Notes: generated by a model not told the origin, from the sequence alone. A stretch of 56,177 nucleotides of DNA from an uncultured Treponema sp. (GCF_946187725.1 NZ_CAMHSK010000017.1:1-56177); one strand, 5' to 3'. Shown: positions 41,298-50,376, counted from the first letter of the stretch. Numbers and translations are program-made.

Positions 41298-43274
41298 CTA
41301 TTGTCTCGGAATAGTGTTCAATTTTTTTTCTTTGTCTATGTAACTCTGGCTGATTGCAAATTCGTCATCAATTTTGCTTGAATATTCTGCCGCTTCTTTT
41401 TCAGCCAGATTGATTGCGATGTTGAATGCTGCCAGAGAAATGTTTTTTATTGTTATTGAGATGTTGTTTGCTGTTATTTGTCTTTTCCAGCTTGATGTGT
41501 CCGTTCCTTCTTTTGCGTAGTTTATTTTTGATTCAAGGGTTCGGTTTTCGCTTTCCAAATCCCTTATCTCTTTTTCAACCTTATATTTTGACTGCTTTGC
41601 TGAAGCTGCGTCATCCCATGCTTTTTGTCGAGCCTCTGTATATTCTTCGCGTCTTTTTCTTGATTCAGCAATACGCAAGTCATACAAATCCCACAGATAC
41701 GAACGAGGTGATTTACCAGAGCTGTCTTTTATGTCGATATTGATTCCTTTGAGTTCCAGAAAATAATCAGATAGCGATTCATTCTTATTTTTTGCAGAAA
41801 GACCAAGCGGTGTCTCATTTCTGTTGTTGACGGCATTTATCGCACCGCCAAGAGAAATGATTTTCTTTGCCAAGTCATCCATACTATTAGCACATGCGTA
41901 ATGAAGAGCAGTGTTGCCCGTTGAATCTTTCGGACTAACATCAACTTTTTGGGTCAGGAACCATGTTGATGTTTCTGTTTTTGCATTTTTTAGAGCTATA
42001 AGCAATGGAGTCTGCCCTGAGTAGTTTGCCGCATTCAAGGCAGATGGTTTCTTTTCGAGGATAAGTTGGCTCAGTTCTTTTGAGGCGGAATCACGGTTGT
42101 TTAAAACCGCAACATGAATTGCTAGATTGCCATTTGAGTCACTTTCTGAAACTGAAGCACCCGAATCTAAAAGGATTTTTACACCATTTGTAAAACCTGT
42201 TCCAGTTCCGCAAGCCAAAAGCAGAGGTGTGTTTCCTTTGCTGTCTTTGGAATTTATAATTCGGATTGCATTTTTTGACTCTAAAAAAAGTGTGAGCGAG
42301 CTACCGTCAGATTTAGAAGAAGCTATGTGCAGGACATTTTGCCCGGCACTGTCTGTCACGCTTATATCTGCACCCGCCTCAAGTAGCAAAGGTAAATAGG
42401 AAGTCTTCTGTTCTTTTAACGCTGTGATTAGCTGCTGTTTTGGGAAAGAAGCCCCAGCTTTTATTAGGCTGGTAGCGGCATCTATATTGTCCAACTCATA
42501 AGCGAAAAGGAATGGCGTGCGATTCTTTGCGTCTTTTGCTTCAATATTGGCTTTTTTCCCAATGAGAGCCTCTAGCGTTGAATTTGAGAATTTTTCAACG
42601 GCGAAGAAAATAGGTGTTTGCCCCGTGTCATCTCTTTTTTCTAGGGAGGCACCGTTTTCCAAAAGTGTTATGGCAGTGTCAGAATCATCGTTCACAATTG
42701 AAATCAGAAGGGGAGTCTGTTTTTCGGAATCTGCTGCATCGATTTTGCATCCGTTTTTTATAAGAAATGGAACAATATCTTTTTGTGAAAATTTAGCGGC
42801 AAGATGAAGCATATTTTTTCCATCTGCCATGACGAAATTGTATTTAAATCCGAGCGTCTTAAAATATTCAGCCGCTTCAACATTTCCTATGACAACGGTT
42901 TGAATCACTGGGTCTTTTATGTAGTTGTTTCGCTTTATTTTTGCACCGTGTTCAATAAGTATTTTAAGAAGTTCGATGTCCGAAGCATCAATAGCATCGT
43001 TTATTGGCGTTCTGCCGTAGATGTTTGAGTGGTTTAAGTCGCAAATTTCGTTTTCGGCGAGCCACTCTGCTACCGCAAGATTCTCTCCTTTTATCGCAAT
43101 TTGGAGTGCATTTGAATTGTCATCGGAATAAAAAAGCGAAAGTTTTTCTTTTTTACAAAGATGCTCGATGTTGTCTACTGTCGAATTGATAATTATCTTA
43201 TCTTTTTTGCCCATAGAAAACAAAAGGCTTGAGCAAAGAAGACTGCAAAAACATACAAAAATTTTCCTTTTCAT
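41298..43274 (-). CDS. Exported ankyrin-repeat protein
   Basis: 658 residues with a signal peptide (residues ~1-22, CFCSLLCSSLLFSMG, no clear lipobox). Residues ~55-540 carry about 14 ankyrin repeats with the xGxTPLxxA pattern, for example YGRTPINDAIDASDIELLKILIEHGA, TGQTPIFFAVEKF and SGQTPLLIALKNAKTETSTW. The last ~120 residues are a charged coiled coil (RRREEYTEARQKAWDDAASA). Ankyrin repeats bind other proteins; here probably in the periplasm or at the cell surface. ATG 43274 has TAGGAGA at proper distance; ATG 43280 lies too close to it. The upstream lipoprotein gene ends 10 bases before it. Confidence 0.9.
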   Translation of the reverse strand: MKRKIFVCFCSLLCSSLLFSMGKKDKIIINSTVDNIEHLCKKEKLSLFYSDDNSNALQIAIKGENLAVAEWLAENEICDLNHSNIYGRTPINDAIDASDIELLKILIEHGAKIKRNNYIKDPVIQTVVIGNVEAAEYFKTLGFKYNFVMADGKNMLHLAAKFSQKDIVPFLIKNGCKIDAADSEKQTPLLISIVNDDSDTAITLLENGASLEKRDDTGQTPIFFAVEKFSNSTLEALIGKKANIEAKDAKNRTPFLFAYELDNIDAATSLIKAGASFPKQQLITALKEQKTSYLPLLLEAGADISVTDSAGQNVLHIASSKSDGSSLTLFLESKNAIRIINSKDSKGNTPLLLACGTGTGFTNGVKILLDSGASVSESDSNGNLAIHVAVLNNRDSASKELSQLILEKKPSALNAANYSGQTPLLIALKNAKTETSTWFLTQKVDVSPKDSTGNTALHYACANSMDDLAKKIISLGGAINAVNNRNETPLGLSAKNKNESLSDYFLELKGINIDIKDSSGKSPRSYLWDLYDLRIAESRKRREEYTEARQKAWDDAASAKQSKYKVEKEIRDLESENRTLESKINYAKEGTDTSSWKRQITANNISITIKNISLAAFNIAINLAEKEAAEYSSKIDDEFAISQSYIDKEKKLNTIPRQ

Positions 43275-43284
43275 ACGCATTCTC

Positions 43285-43983
43285 CTACAGATTCTTTTGT
43301 TTTATTTTTTTGACAGGCATACTCTCATCAGGAACTTTCACAAGGTAATCCTTTAATTCTTCATAAGTTCCTTGAATTTTAACTTTTTTGATATAGCGTT
43401 GTGTTTTTGTTGATGATGTAGAAATATTTGTTGGGGAATCCTCAGAAGAATCTGATGTAGTAGAAGAGTTTTCCATCGGTGAATATGTCGCAATGGTAAA
43501 TTCTATGCAGACAGACTCAGACGGGCCTGCGACAATAAGTTTGTCGTTGCTTTTTAGTATTAGTGAGCCGAATGTCTCTAACAGCAAGTCCGAAGAAAAA
43601 CCGAGCCATGCGTTTGCTGCTGCCTTAATCTCCGAGTTATTGAATCTTGGTGATTTGGCGAGAAATTTCAAAAGGTCGGGATACGAGCCATCATAAGCAT
43701 ATCCCTTGACTTTTTCTTTCTTTACAAAAAATGTAATTGAAGATTCTTCTGTCGGGGAATGAAAAATAAAAAGATTTTCCCCGGCAACATAATCTTCTCC
43801 GAAATCTGCCAGAACTCCATCGAGCGAATTTCCGCAGTAAGATTCAAGCATCATGTTTACCGTATCCCAGTTTTTTATCAAAACATCTTCCGATGAAGAT
43901 AGTACAGGTATAGACACACAAGAGGTAAAGCATACCTGCAAAAAAATCAAAAAGGTTGAGAGAATCGCAAAACAAATGTTCAT
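43285..43983 (-). CDS. Lipoprotein of unknown function (232 aa)
   Basis: Lipobox VCFTSC (Cys22 from the chosen start). The mature part has two similar modules: residues ~25-115 with FHSPTEESSITFFVKKEKVKGYAYDGSYPDLLKFLAKSP, and residues ~120-230 with VAGPSESVCIEFTIATYSP and KKVKIQGTYEELKDYLVKVP, so it seems to be an internal duplication separated by a Ser/Thr-rich linker. No known family. AGGGG lies before two in-frame ATG codons (43989 and 43983); the second has the better spacing. Second gene of the exported-protein operon. Confidence 0.78.
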   Translation of the reverse strand: MNICFAILSTFLIFLQVCFTSCVSIPVLSSSEDVLIKNWDTVNMMLESYCGNSLDGVLADFGEDYVAGENLFIFHSPTEESSITFFVKKEKVKGYAYDGSYPDLLKFLAKSPRFNNSEIKAAANAWLGFSSDLLLETFGSLILKSNDKLIVAGPSESVCIEFTIATYSPMENSSTTSDSSEDSPTNISTSSTKTQRYIKKVKIQGTYEELKDYLVKVPDESMPVKKIKQKNL

Positions 43984-43995
43984 AAGCATACACCC

Positions 43996-44295
43996 CTAAT
44001 ATTTATAGAAGTAAATTTCTCGCAGACTTGAATATTCTTTCGTGTATGCACTTCCGTTGTATGAAGTCCAAGACAGACTCCAATAATTTTCTCCATCTCC
44101 CGACCATGTGACTGTTTTTGATTGATTATGATAAAGAGTAAATGTTCCGCAATCTGCATCACCTCGTGGTGTAATATCCATTCTACCGAATGTATAATTT
44201 ACAATTTTCCATGTTGATTTTGTTTCAAAGAGAGAACACCCTGAAAGTAAAAAACAAATTCCAATAAGACAAATCAAAAAACTTCTCTTGAACAT
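43996..44295 (-). CDS. Small lipoprotein (99 aa)
   Basis: Lipobox CFLLSGC (Cys20), followed by ~80 residues rich in Trp, Tyr, Ser and Thr with alternating strands (TFTLYHNQSKTVTWSGDGENYWSLSWTSY). No family recognised. AGGAGG precedes ATG. It is the first gene of the minus-strand operon 44295-38928 and lies 6-12 bases before the next start. Promoter at 44375-44403. Confidence 0.78.
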   Translation of the reverse strand: MFKRSFLICLIGICFLLSGCSLFETKSTWKIVNYTFGRMDITPRGDADCGTFTLYHNQSKTVTWSGDGENYWSLSWTSYNGSAYTKEYSSLREIYFYKY

Positions 44296-44374
44296 AAAAT
44301 GCCTCCTAATAAAAAGTGTCTAAGAAGTGAAGATTTTTAATTTTTCTGTTTTTATTCACCTCTAAGTATACAAA

Positions 44375-44403
44375 ATTATCACCTTAAAGAATCTTTTTGT
44401 CAA
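44375..44403 (-). promoter_or_regulatory. Promoter of the exported-protein operon
   Basis: Minus strand: TTGACA (44403-44398), 17 bases, GATAAT (44380-44375). Direct repeats of the type AAGGTGATAA and GAGGTGAATAA flank the start region (44344-44386) and could be bound by the divergent XRE protein. Leader about 70 bases. Confidence 0.75.
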
Positions 44404-44466
44404 ATTTAATTTAAAAACATCTTTAGAATGGTACTAAAAGCGGGGATGCCGTTTTAAATTTTCTTA

Positions 44467-44790
44467 ATGAAAATCAGAGAAATTTTTCGTCAAAATTTGA
44501 GATATTACAGAAAAAAATGTGGTCTTACCCAAGAAGCCTTATCTGAAAGAATTGGCTTAAATCCAAAATACATTACAAATATAGAGGCACAATCAAAATT
44601 TCCTTCCGCCGAGACAATTGATGCAATCGCCGAGGCTTTGAACATAAAGTCCTCGCAGCTTTTTGTAGAGCAAGGCTGCCCTGTGAATGTAGTTCAGTTT
44701 GATAAAGATATATTTATGGAAAGTCTTGTTGCGGGTATTTCTAGCGAACTGAAGGCGGAAGTCGTGAAATATTTTGATAAAATTTTTTGA
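44467..44790 (+). CDS. XRE-family transcriptional regulator
   Basis: 107 residues. Residues ~5-65 are a lambda-repressor-like helix-turn-helix (RQNLRYYRKKCGLTQEALSERIGLNPKYITNIEAQSKFPSAETIDAIAEAL). The C-terminal ~40 residues are helical and probably dimerise. It is transcribed away from the exported-protein operon, sharing a 171-base intergenic region, so it may regulate that operon and itself. Upstream lies an imperfect palindrome AAAAGCGG...CCGTTTT (about 44437-44456). No Shine-Dalgarno is visible. Confidence 0.9.
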   Translation: MKIREIFRQNLRYYRKKCGLTQEALSERIGLNPKYITNIEAQSKFPSAETIDAIAEALNIKSSQLFVEQGCPVNVVQFDKDIFMESLVAGISSELKAEVVKYFDKIF

Positions 44791-44826
44791 CTTTTGTTTT
44801 TTCTTTCTTATTATATGATATTTCCA

Positions 44827-44864
44827 TTGTCAAAAATCGAAATTCTCTCTATTATGGTTAGATT
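44827..44864 (+). promoter_or_regulatory. alaS promoter, leaderless arrangement
   Basis: TTGTCA (44827-44832), 17 bases, TATTAT (44850-44855), then 9 bases to ATG 44865. Confidence 0.8.
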
Positions 44865-46691
44865 ATGACTGCTAATGAGTTACGCTCAAAATATATTGAG
44901 TTTTTTAAATCTAAGAATCACGTTGAGATTTCTGGACAGAGTTTGATTCCAGAAAATGACCCTTCTGTTTTGTTCACAATGGCGGGAATGCACCCGCTCG
45001 TTCCTTACTTGCTTGGCGAAAAGCATCCTGCCGGCACTCGACTTACCGACTATCAAAAATGTATTCGCACTGGCGACATCGAAGAAGTAGGTGACCCAAG
45101 CCACCTCACTTGTTTTGAAATGCTCGGAAACTGGTCTCTGGGCGACTACTTCAAAAAAGAATCAATCGCATTTTCTTATGAATTCCTTACAAGCAAAGAC
45201 TGGCTTGCCCTTGATCCAAAAAAACTTTCTGTAACTGTTTTTGCAGGCGACGAAAATGCTCCGCGTGACGAAGAAGCTGCCGGTTACTGGAAAGAAAACG
45301 GTATGCCAGAGGATAAAATCGCTTATCTTCCTGCAAGCGACAACTGGTGGGCAGCTGGTCCTACAGGTCCTTGTGGTCCTGATACCGAAATTTTCTACTG
45401 GGTTGGTGAAGGCTTGCCACCTGTTGGAAGCAATAAGGGCACAGATTCTGCAAACTGGATGGAAATCTGGAACAATGTCTTCATGCAGTACAACCGAATC
45501 GATGAAAAAACTCTCGTTCCGCTCGAAAAAAAGAATGTTGATACCGGCATGGGCTTGGAGCGCACAAACTGTATTCTTCAGGGCAAAAAATCTGTCTATC
45601 TTACAGAGGTTTTCCAGCCAATCATCGCAAAAATCGAAGAACTTTCTGGCTATAAATATGGAAGCGACGAAGAAAAGGACAAGTCAGTTCGAATCATCGC
45701 TGACCATGCCCGCGCATCAGTATTCATCATTGGTGATGTTCGTGGTGTAAGCCCGGATCGCGTTGGTGCTGGTTATGTTCTCCGCCGATTGATTCGTCGT
45801 GCTGTCCGTCACGGAATGAAACTCGGAATCGAAAAGGCATTCCTTGCTGAAATCGCTTCTGTCGTAGTTGAAAATTTCAAGTGCGCATATCCAGAACTTG
45901 AGCAGAACGCAGAAAAAGTTAAAAAAGAACTCACTGCCGAGGAAGAAAAGTTCCGTGTTACACTTTCAAAAGGCGAGGCTGAGTTCCAGAAACTTCTTCC
46001 AAATCTCATGAAAAATCCTAAAAAAGAGATTTCCGGCAAAGTTGCATTCCGCTTGTACGACACATTCGGTTTCCCGCTTGAGCTTACTCAGGAATTGGGG
46101 GCAGAAAACGGCTTCACAGTCGATATCGAAGGTTTCAAGGAAGCTGAGCGCAAGCATCAGGAAGCTTCAAAATCAGCTGATGTTGGTCAGGCAAAGGGCG
46201 GTCTTGCAGAGCAGAGCGACACAACTACAAAATATCACACTGCAACACACCTTCTTCAGCAGGCGCTTACCGAAGTTTTGGGAAATCAGGTTGCTCAGAA
46301 AGGTTCAAACATCACAAACGAGCGTATGCGTTTCGACTTTACTTTTGAGCGTCCAATGACAAAAGAAGAAATTCAGCAGGTCGAGGACATCGTAAACGCC
46401 AAGATTAAAGAAGATTTGCCTGTAACAATGGAAATCATGTCTCTTGAGGCAGCTCAGAAAGAGGGCGCGCGAGCATTGTTCACAAACAAATACGGCGAGG
46501 ATGTCAAAGTCTACACAATCGGTAAAGATCCGAAAAACGACTGGTTCTCAAAGGAAGTTTGTGGTGGACCGCATGTTCAGCACACTGCTCAGATTGGTGA
46601 ATTCAAAATCCAGAAAGAGCAGTCATCATCTGCAGGCGTTCGCCGAATCCGTGCTGTTATCAGTGGGGGATTGCCACTCGACCCTCAATAG
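44865..46691 (+). CDS. alaS: Alanyl-tRNA synthetase, short form
   Basis: 608 residues. Class II catalytic domain: VLFTMAGMHPLVPYLLGEKHPAGTRL, HLTCFEMLGNWSLGDYFKKE, GPCGPDTEIFYW, WNNVFMQYNR and the motif 3 region DTGMGLERTNCILQGK. tRNA-recognition helices follow. Editing domain with zinc ligands HTATH and CGGPH. The long C-terminal C-Ala/dimerisation region of the ~875-residue E. coli type is absent; spirochaete AlaRS proteins are, to my knowledge, similarly short. The last ~8 residues (GGLPLDPQ) extend beyond the usual end just before a GC-rich repeat and may derive from it. Leaderless promoter. Confidence 0.95.
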   Translation: MTANELRSKYIEFFKSKNHVEISGQSLIPENDPSVLFTMAGMHPLVPYLLGEKHPAGTRLTDYQKCIRTGDIEEVGDPSHLTCFEMLGNWSLGDYFKKESIAFSYEFLTSKDWLALDPKKLSVTVFAGDENAPRDEEAAGYWKENGMPEDKIAYLPASDNWWAAGPTGPCGPDTEIFYWVGEGLPPVGSNKGTDSANWMEIWNNVFMQYNRIDEKTLVPLEKKNVDTGMGLERTNCILQGKKSVYLTEVFQPIIAKIEELSGYKYGSDEEKDKSVRIIADHARASVFIIGDVRGVSPDRVGAGYVLRRLIRRAVRHGMKLGIEKAFLAEIASVVVENFKCAYPELEQNAEKVKKELTAEEEKFRVTLSKGEAEFQKLLPNLMKNPKKEISGKVAFRLYDTFGFPLELTQELGAENGFTVDIEGFKEAERKHQEASKSADVGQAKGGLAEQSDTTTKYHTATHLLQQALTEVLGNQVAQKGSNITNERMRFDFTFERPMTKEEIQQVEDIVNAKIKEDLPVTMEIMSLEAAQKEGARALFTNKYGEDVKVYTIGKDPKNDWFSKEVCGGPHVQHTAQIGEFKIQKEQSSSAGVRRIRAVISGGLPLDPQ

Positions 46692-46790
46692 ATGCCGCTC
46701 CGCTATGAAGTGGTGGAGCGAAGCGACAGTGCGAAGCTCCGCGCGTTAGCAAGCCACGGAACAGCGGCAGCCAGTTGACTGGCGTAATAA
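46692..46790. repeat. GC-rich palindromic repeat element (copy 2)
   Basis: Starts at the alaS stop. TGCCGCT (46693-46699) pairs with AGCGGCA (46763-46769), enclosing GGAGC/GCTCC (46715-46719/46736-46740). A further CCAGT-TG-ACTGG palindrome follows at 46771-46782. GGAGCGAAGCGACAG resembles a block of the elements at 21290 and 50374. It could serve as an mRNA end, but no T-run follows. Confidence 0.6.
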
Positions 46791-46844
46791 AAAAATGTAA
46801 CTAAAACAGGGATGAGAGTGTTCTTATTCCTAGAGGAAATTTAA

Positions 46845-47924
46845 ATGAAAAAACTTATACTTGCTGCAACATTTGCACTTTCGATTGCGTTCGGCTCGTT
46901 TGCACAGTCGGACTTGCAGCCACTGGCTGTTGTAAAACTTAACAAGTCTGAGACAATTACACTTCGACAGCTCAAAAACCGCGTCGGCATTTATCAGAAA
47001 CAGAACAATATGCCGTCATTCACGGTTGAGCAGAAAAAAGAAATTCTGGATGCTATGATTGATGAAAAACTGGTTGTTCAGGCTGCAACAAAAGCCGGCA
47101 TGAATATTACCGACACTCAGGTAAATCAGTATTTCTTGCAGAATGTCAGCCAGCAGGTTGGAAAACAGGTTACAGAAGCAGAATTTTCTGAAATCGTAAA
47201 GCAGCAGACTGGCAAAAGCCTTGACGACTTTATGAAAGAACAGGTCGGAATGAATGTTGCTGATTACAAGTCTTATCTGAAAAATCAGCTCCTTGCACAG
47301 CAGTATGTCTTGCAGCAGAAGCAGAATGATATCAAAACAATCGCTCCAAAAGATGAAGATATCCGTAAATTTTATGATTTGAATAAAGCTTCTTTCGTTC
47401 AGAACGATATGGTAAAACTTTTCCTTGTAGTTGTTCCAAAAATGAACAATAAAGAGGGCGCAAAAATCAAGGCAGAGGCTTTGCTTAAAGGTGTAAAAGA
47501 CAAGTCTCTTTCGTTCGATAAAATCAAATCTGATTCTGGAAAAGATTATCAGGGCGGTGATTTGTTCATCGGCAAAACTGCACAGCATGCACAGCAGCTC
47601 GGAATTTCTTACAATGATTTGATTGAGTTGTTCACACGCGATGTAAATTACATTTCAAATCTTAACGAAACTGAAACTGATTTCCAGTTCTATGTTGTTC
47701 GACAGAAATATGCTGCAAAAATGCTCGCAATTTCGGATTTGGTGCAGCCGGAAACAACAATTACTGTTTACGATTACATCAAACAGAATCTTACAAATCA
47801 GATGCAAAGTCAGGCCCTTATTGCTGCCGTTCAGGATATTACAAAGGGCTTGCGAACTCCAAGCAATTTTGAATACAAGCAGAAAGATGAAAAACTTAAA
47901 AAACTGCTTGCATGGGAAAAATAA
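46845..47924 (+). CDS. SurA-like periplasmic chaperone
   Basis: 359 residues. Signal peptide residues 1-20 (MKKLILAATFALSIAFGSFA). Residues ~25-150 resemble the SurA N-terminal chaperone domain (QKKEILDAMIDEKLVVQAATKAGMNITDTQVNQYF). The middle part (~165-270) is at the position of a parvulin domain (RKFYDLNKASFVQNDMVKLFLVVVPK), but parvulin active-site residues are not clear. The C-terminal helix returns to the chaperone lobe. Likely role is folding of outer-membrane proteins in the periplasm. GAGGAAA precedes ATG. Its stop overlaps the nusB start, so the two are co-transcribed. Confidence 0.85.
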   Translation: MKKLILAATFALSIAFGSFAQSDLQPLAVVKLNKSETITLRQLKNRVGIYQKQNNMPSFTVEQKKEILDAMIDEKLVVQAATKAGMNITDTQVNQYFLQNVSQQVGKQVTEAEFSEIVKQQTGKSLDDFMKEQVGMNVADYKSYLKNQLLAQQYVLQQKQNDIKTIAPKDEDIRKFYDLNKASFVQNDMVKLFLVVVPKMNNKEGAKIKAEALLKGVKDKSLSFDKIKSDSGKDYQGGDLFIGKTAQHAQQLGISYNDLIELFTRDVNYISNLNETETDFQFYVVRQKYAAKMLAISDLVQPETTITVYDYIKQNLTNQMQSQALIAAVQDITKGLRTPSNFEYKQKDEKLKKLLAWEK

Positions 47925-48370
47925 TGTCACGAAGAAAATCTAGAATTATTGCATTTCAGGGCTTGTATTCCTGGGATGTCGGCGGTATGGACGAAAAAGA
48001 TGTACTCGAACTTTCCTGGATTAACCAGAATCCTGCTGAAAAGGAAGATGATGAAGTCAGCGAAAAATCATTAAAGCTTGATGAAGAAGGCGCTGCTTTT
48101 TCACGAATGTTGATTGCGGGTACAATCGAGAACATTGAAAAAATTGACGAAAAAATTAAGTCTCATCTCACAAACTGGGATTTTGAGCGCGTCAATAAAG
48201 TCACTGTCGCAATTTTGAGAATGAGTGTATATTCGCTCATGTTTACAAAAGATATTGAGCCTTCAATCGTAATTGACGAGGCTATTGATATTGCAAAAAA
48301 TTACGGTCCAGACGACTCATATAAATTTGTTAACGCAATTCTTGACAACATAAAGAAAGACATGAACTGA
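47924..48370 (+). CDS. nusB: Transcription antitermination factor NusB
   Basis: 148-residue all-helical RNA-binding protein of the rRNA antitermination complex (with NusE, NusA, NusG). N-terminal MSRRKSRIIAFQGLYSWDV is the family's Arg-rich start, and WDFERVNKVTVAILRMSVYSLMF and PSIVIDEAIDIAKNYGPDDSYKFVNAILDNI are the family signatures. Start chosen at ATG 47924, which overlaps the stop of the SurA-like gene (TAATG); ATG 47912 in the same frame is less likely. Confidence 0.94.
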   Translation: MSRRKSRIIAFQGLYSWDVGGMDEKDVLELSWINQNPAEKEDDEVSEKSLKLDEEGAAFSRMLIAGTIENIEKIDEKIKSHLTNWDFERVNKVTVAILRMSVYSLMFTKDIEPSIVIDEAIDIAKNYGPDDSYKFVNAILDNIKKDMN

Positions 48371-48395
48371 AATCCTTCCTGAAAATTCAGTTCAT
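48362..48395 (+). other. Hairpin at the end of nusB
   Basis: ATGAACTGAA (48362-48371) and TTCAGTTCAT (48386-48395) form a 10-bp stem across the nusB stop codon, with a 14-base loop. AGGAG of the next gene begins one base later. No T-run, so it is more likely an mRNA processing or stability element than a terminator. Confidence 0.5.
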
Positions 48396-48404
48396 AGGAG
48401 TTTT

Positions 48405-50336
48405 ATGAAAAAAAATCCTGTTGTAAGAAAAATAGCTTTTGTTTCGCTCTTGATTCTTCTGACAGGATTTTTTGTTTCCTGTTCTAAAGAAGACGATGCT
48501 TCATTCATGACTGCAATGGAGAGCATCGATATCTTCATCAAAAACGGTGATGTTTCAGAGGCAATTCGCCTGCTCAAAAAATCTGAAAAAAAAGCATTCA
48601 GTTCATTTGCACGAATTGGAATTTATCACCGATATATGCAGCTTGGTGAAGATAAAAAGGCCGAAAATGTTCTTGTAAAGGGCCTAAAAAAACTTCCAGA
48701 AAATCCAGAACTTTCCGCTGTTTACGGCCATTTTTTGCTTAGAAAAGACAGGCTTGCAGAGGCTGCTGAAGTAACGAAAAATCTTGAGGGTGAAAAATAC
48801 GGTTCAATTCATTCTGAAGCGGTAATGAAGCAGATTCTAAAGGCTGATAATCTTTCAGAAATTTCAAGTCCGCTTTTTTCGCGCGAAATTTCATCTATAT
48901 ACTATGATATGTATGTCGGAACGAATGATGCACGCTGGCTTCGTAACTGTGCGTTGATTTATCTTCTTCGCGGAGATTATTCAATGGCATCTTCTCTTCA
49001 GGATGAACTCGAAGATTCTCAAGATGCTCTTTTCTGGGCGTTTGTTCAATATGATGCAGGGAATTTTGATGTAGCTGCGAAAAATCTTGAGCAGGTTAAT
49101 TCTTCGCTCTTAAAAGGAAGTGCGGCCTTGCTTGCTTCTGATGCTTACATGCAGCTTGATGATGAGAAGAGCGCTGATGCAATCCGTGAGGCATATATCG
49201 AACTGGCACAAAAAAATGGAATAAAGATTCAGCCGTCAATTTATGTGAATTCTGCCCTTCATGCTTTCAGAAACGAGCAGTATCGAAAATCTTATGAGTA
49301 TTTGATTGAGGCTCTTATTTCTGACCCTGATTTTGTGCCGGCGCTCATTTCTTACGGTAAACTTTCATGGAAAGACTCACAGCCATTACAGATGAGTGAA
49401 CTTGAAAAAGCGCTCCGAAAAACAAGCCTTCGTACTAACAAAATGCGCGAATATGATGAACGCCCTAAGTTTACGATTGTTGATGCACTTTACAGAATGC
49501 ATGAAACTCTGGAGCGTGAATCTCGTTCCGGCATGCGTCACAACGATGATTTGATTGTTGAGCGCCTTTCTTTGTATCTTAAAGACAATCCTGATTTGAA
49601 TCTTACGCAAAAGACATCGGCTATCTGGTCAGAACTTGAGCAGAACCAGCTCGGAACGAATCTTTATCCGCCACATCTTGTTCAGTTTGCTGTGCAGAAA
49701 TTTCTTTCATATGGTTTGATTGATGAAGGCCGTGAGCTTTTCATGAATTATATTGATGCAAAATTTGATTTGAATTATCGTCGTCAGCAAACCGAAGCTG
49801 GCAAGACCGAAAGCGTTAAAACCGATATTTTTGGTGGTGAAAAGATTGAGGCAATTCCTGTGATTCCAGAAAGTGTTGCCCGTCTTGCTTTTGGAGACCG
49901 TGCTGCTGATAAGTCAGATCGAATGGAAATCTGGGAAATTGAATTTGCGGCATATTTTTCTTTGCTTGAAAAAAATGTCTCAGCAGCAAAACGCCTTTAT
50001 GAATATGTTCTTTTTGAGACAGGCGGTGTAAAAAGAGCTAATGCTTCTGGTGACATTTCTTCTGTTTCACCGCTTGCGGCAAGCTCAAGTGCGGCAAATC
50101 TCGCTATGATTTATTCAAGCACTGGTGAGCGAAGTAAGGCGATGTCACTTTATTCACTTGCGGCAGGAAAATCAAAATCCCCGCAAGTAAAATCGAAGTT
50201 GCTTTACCGTCTTGCAAAAGGGCAGGTCGAAGCCGGCAATATTGAAGCGGCAAAAACGGCTCTTTCATACAGCTTGAGCCTGGATATGAGCAATGCTGAT
50301 GCCCGTTTGCTAAAACGACAGATTGATACAAAATAA
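48405..50336 (+). CDS. TPR-repeat lipoprotein
   Basis: 643 residues, lipobox GFFVSC (Cys26). Most of the mature protein is helical with TPR-like repeats (SEAIRLLKKSEKKAFSSFARIGIYHRYM, KKAENVLVKGLKKLPENPELSAVYGHFLL, NLAMIYSSTGERSKAMSLYSLAAGKS). Such proteins act as scaffolds on the periplasmic face of a membrane. No enzyme domain. AGGAG precedes ATG. It follows nusB after 34 bases and likely ends the operon at the terminator 50341-50368. Confidence 0.87.
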   Translation: MKKNPVVRKIAFVSLLILLTGFFVSCSKEDDASFMTAMESIDIFIKNGDVSEAIRLLKKSEKKAFSSFARIGIYHRYMQLGEDKKAENVLVKGLKKLPENPELSAVYGHFLLRKDRLAEAAEVTKNLEGEKYGSIHSEAVMKQILKADNLSEISSPLFSREISSIYYDMYVGTNDARWLRNCALIYLLRGDYSMASSLQDELEDSQDALFWAFVQYDAGNFDVAAKNLEQVNSSLLKGSAALLASDAYMQLDDEKSADAIREAYIELAQKNGIKIQPSIYVNSALHAFRNEQYRKSYEYLIEALISDPDFVPALISYGKLSWKDSQPLQMSELEKALRKTSLRTNKMREYDERPKFTIVDALYRMHETLERESRSGMRHNDDLIVERLSLYLKDNPDLNLTQKTSAIWSELEQNQLGTNLYPPHLVQFAVQKFLSYGLIDEGRELFMNYIDAKFDLNYRRQQTEAGKTESVKTDIFGGEKIEAIPVIPESVARLAFGDRAADKSDRMEIWEIEFAAYFSLLEKNVSAAKRLYEYVLFETGGVKRANASGDISSVSPLAASSSAANLAMIYSSTGERSKAMSLYSLAAGKSKSPQVKSKLLYRLAKGQVEAGNIEAAKTALSYSLSLDMSNADARLLKRQIDTK

Positions 50337-50376
50337 AAAAAACGCACTTCAGTGATGTGAAGTGCGTTTTTTTTGC
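50334..50376. terminator. Bidirectional terminator between TPR lipoprotein and groES
   Basis: AACGCACTTCA (50341-50351) and TGAAGTGCGTT (50358-50368) form an 11-bp perfect stem with a 6-base loop, flanked by A- and T-runs. Confidence 0.95.

Noticed and set aside
46771..46800. Terminator for alaS at CCAGTTGACTGG
   Set aside because: The 5-bp stem has only a 2-base centre and is followed by A-rich, not T-rich, sequence.
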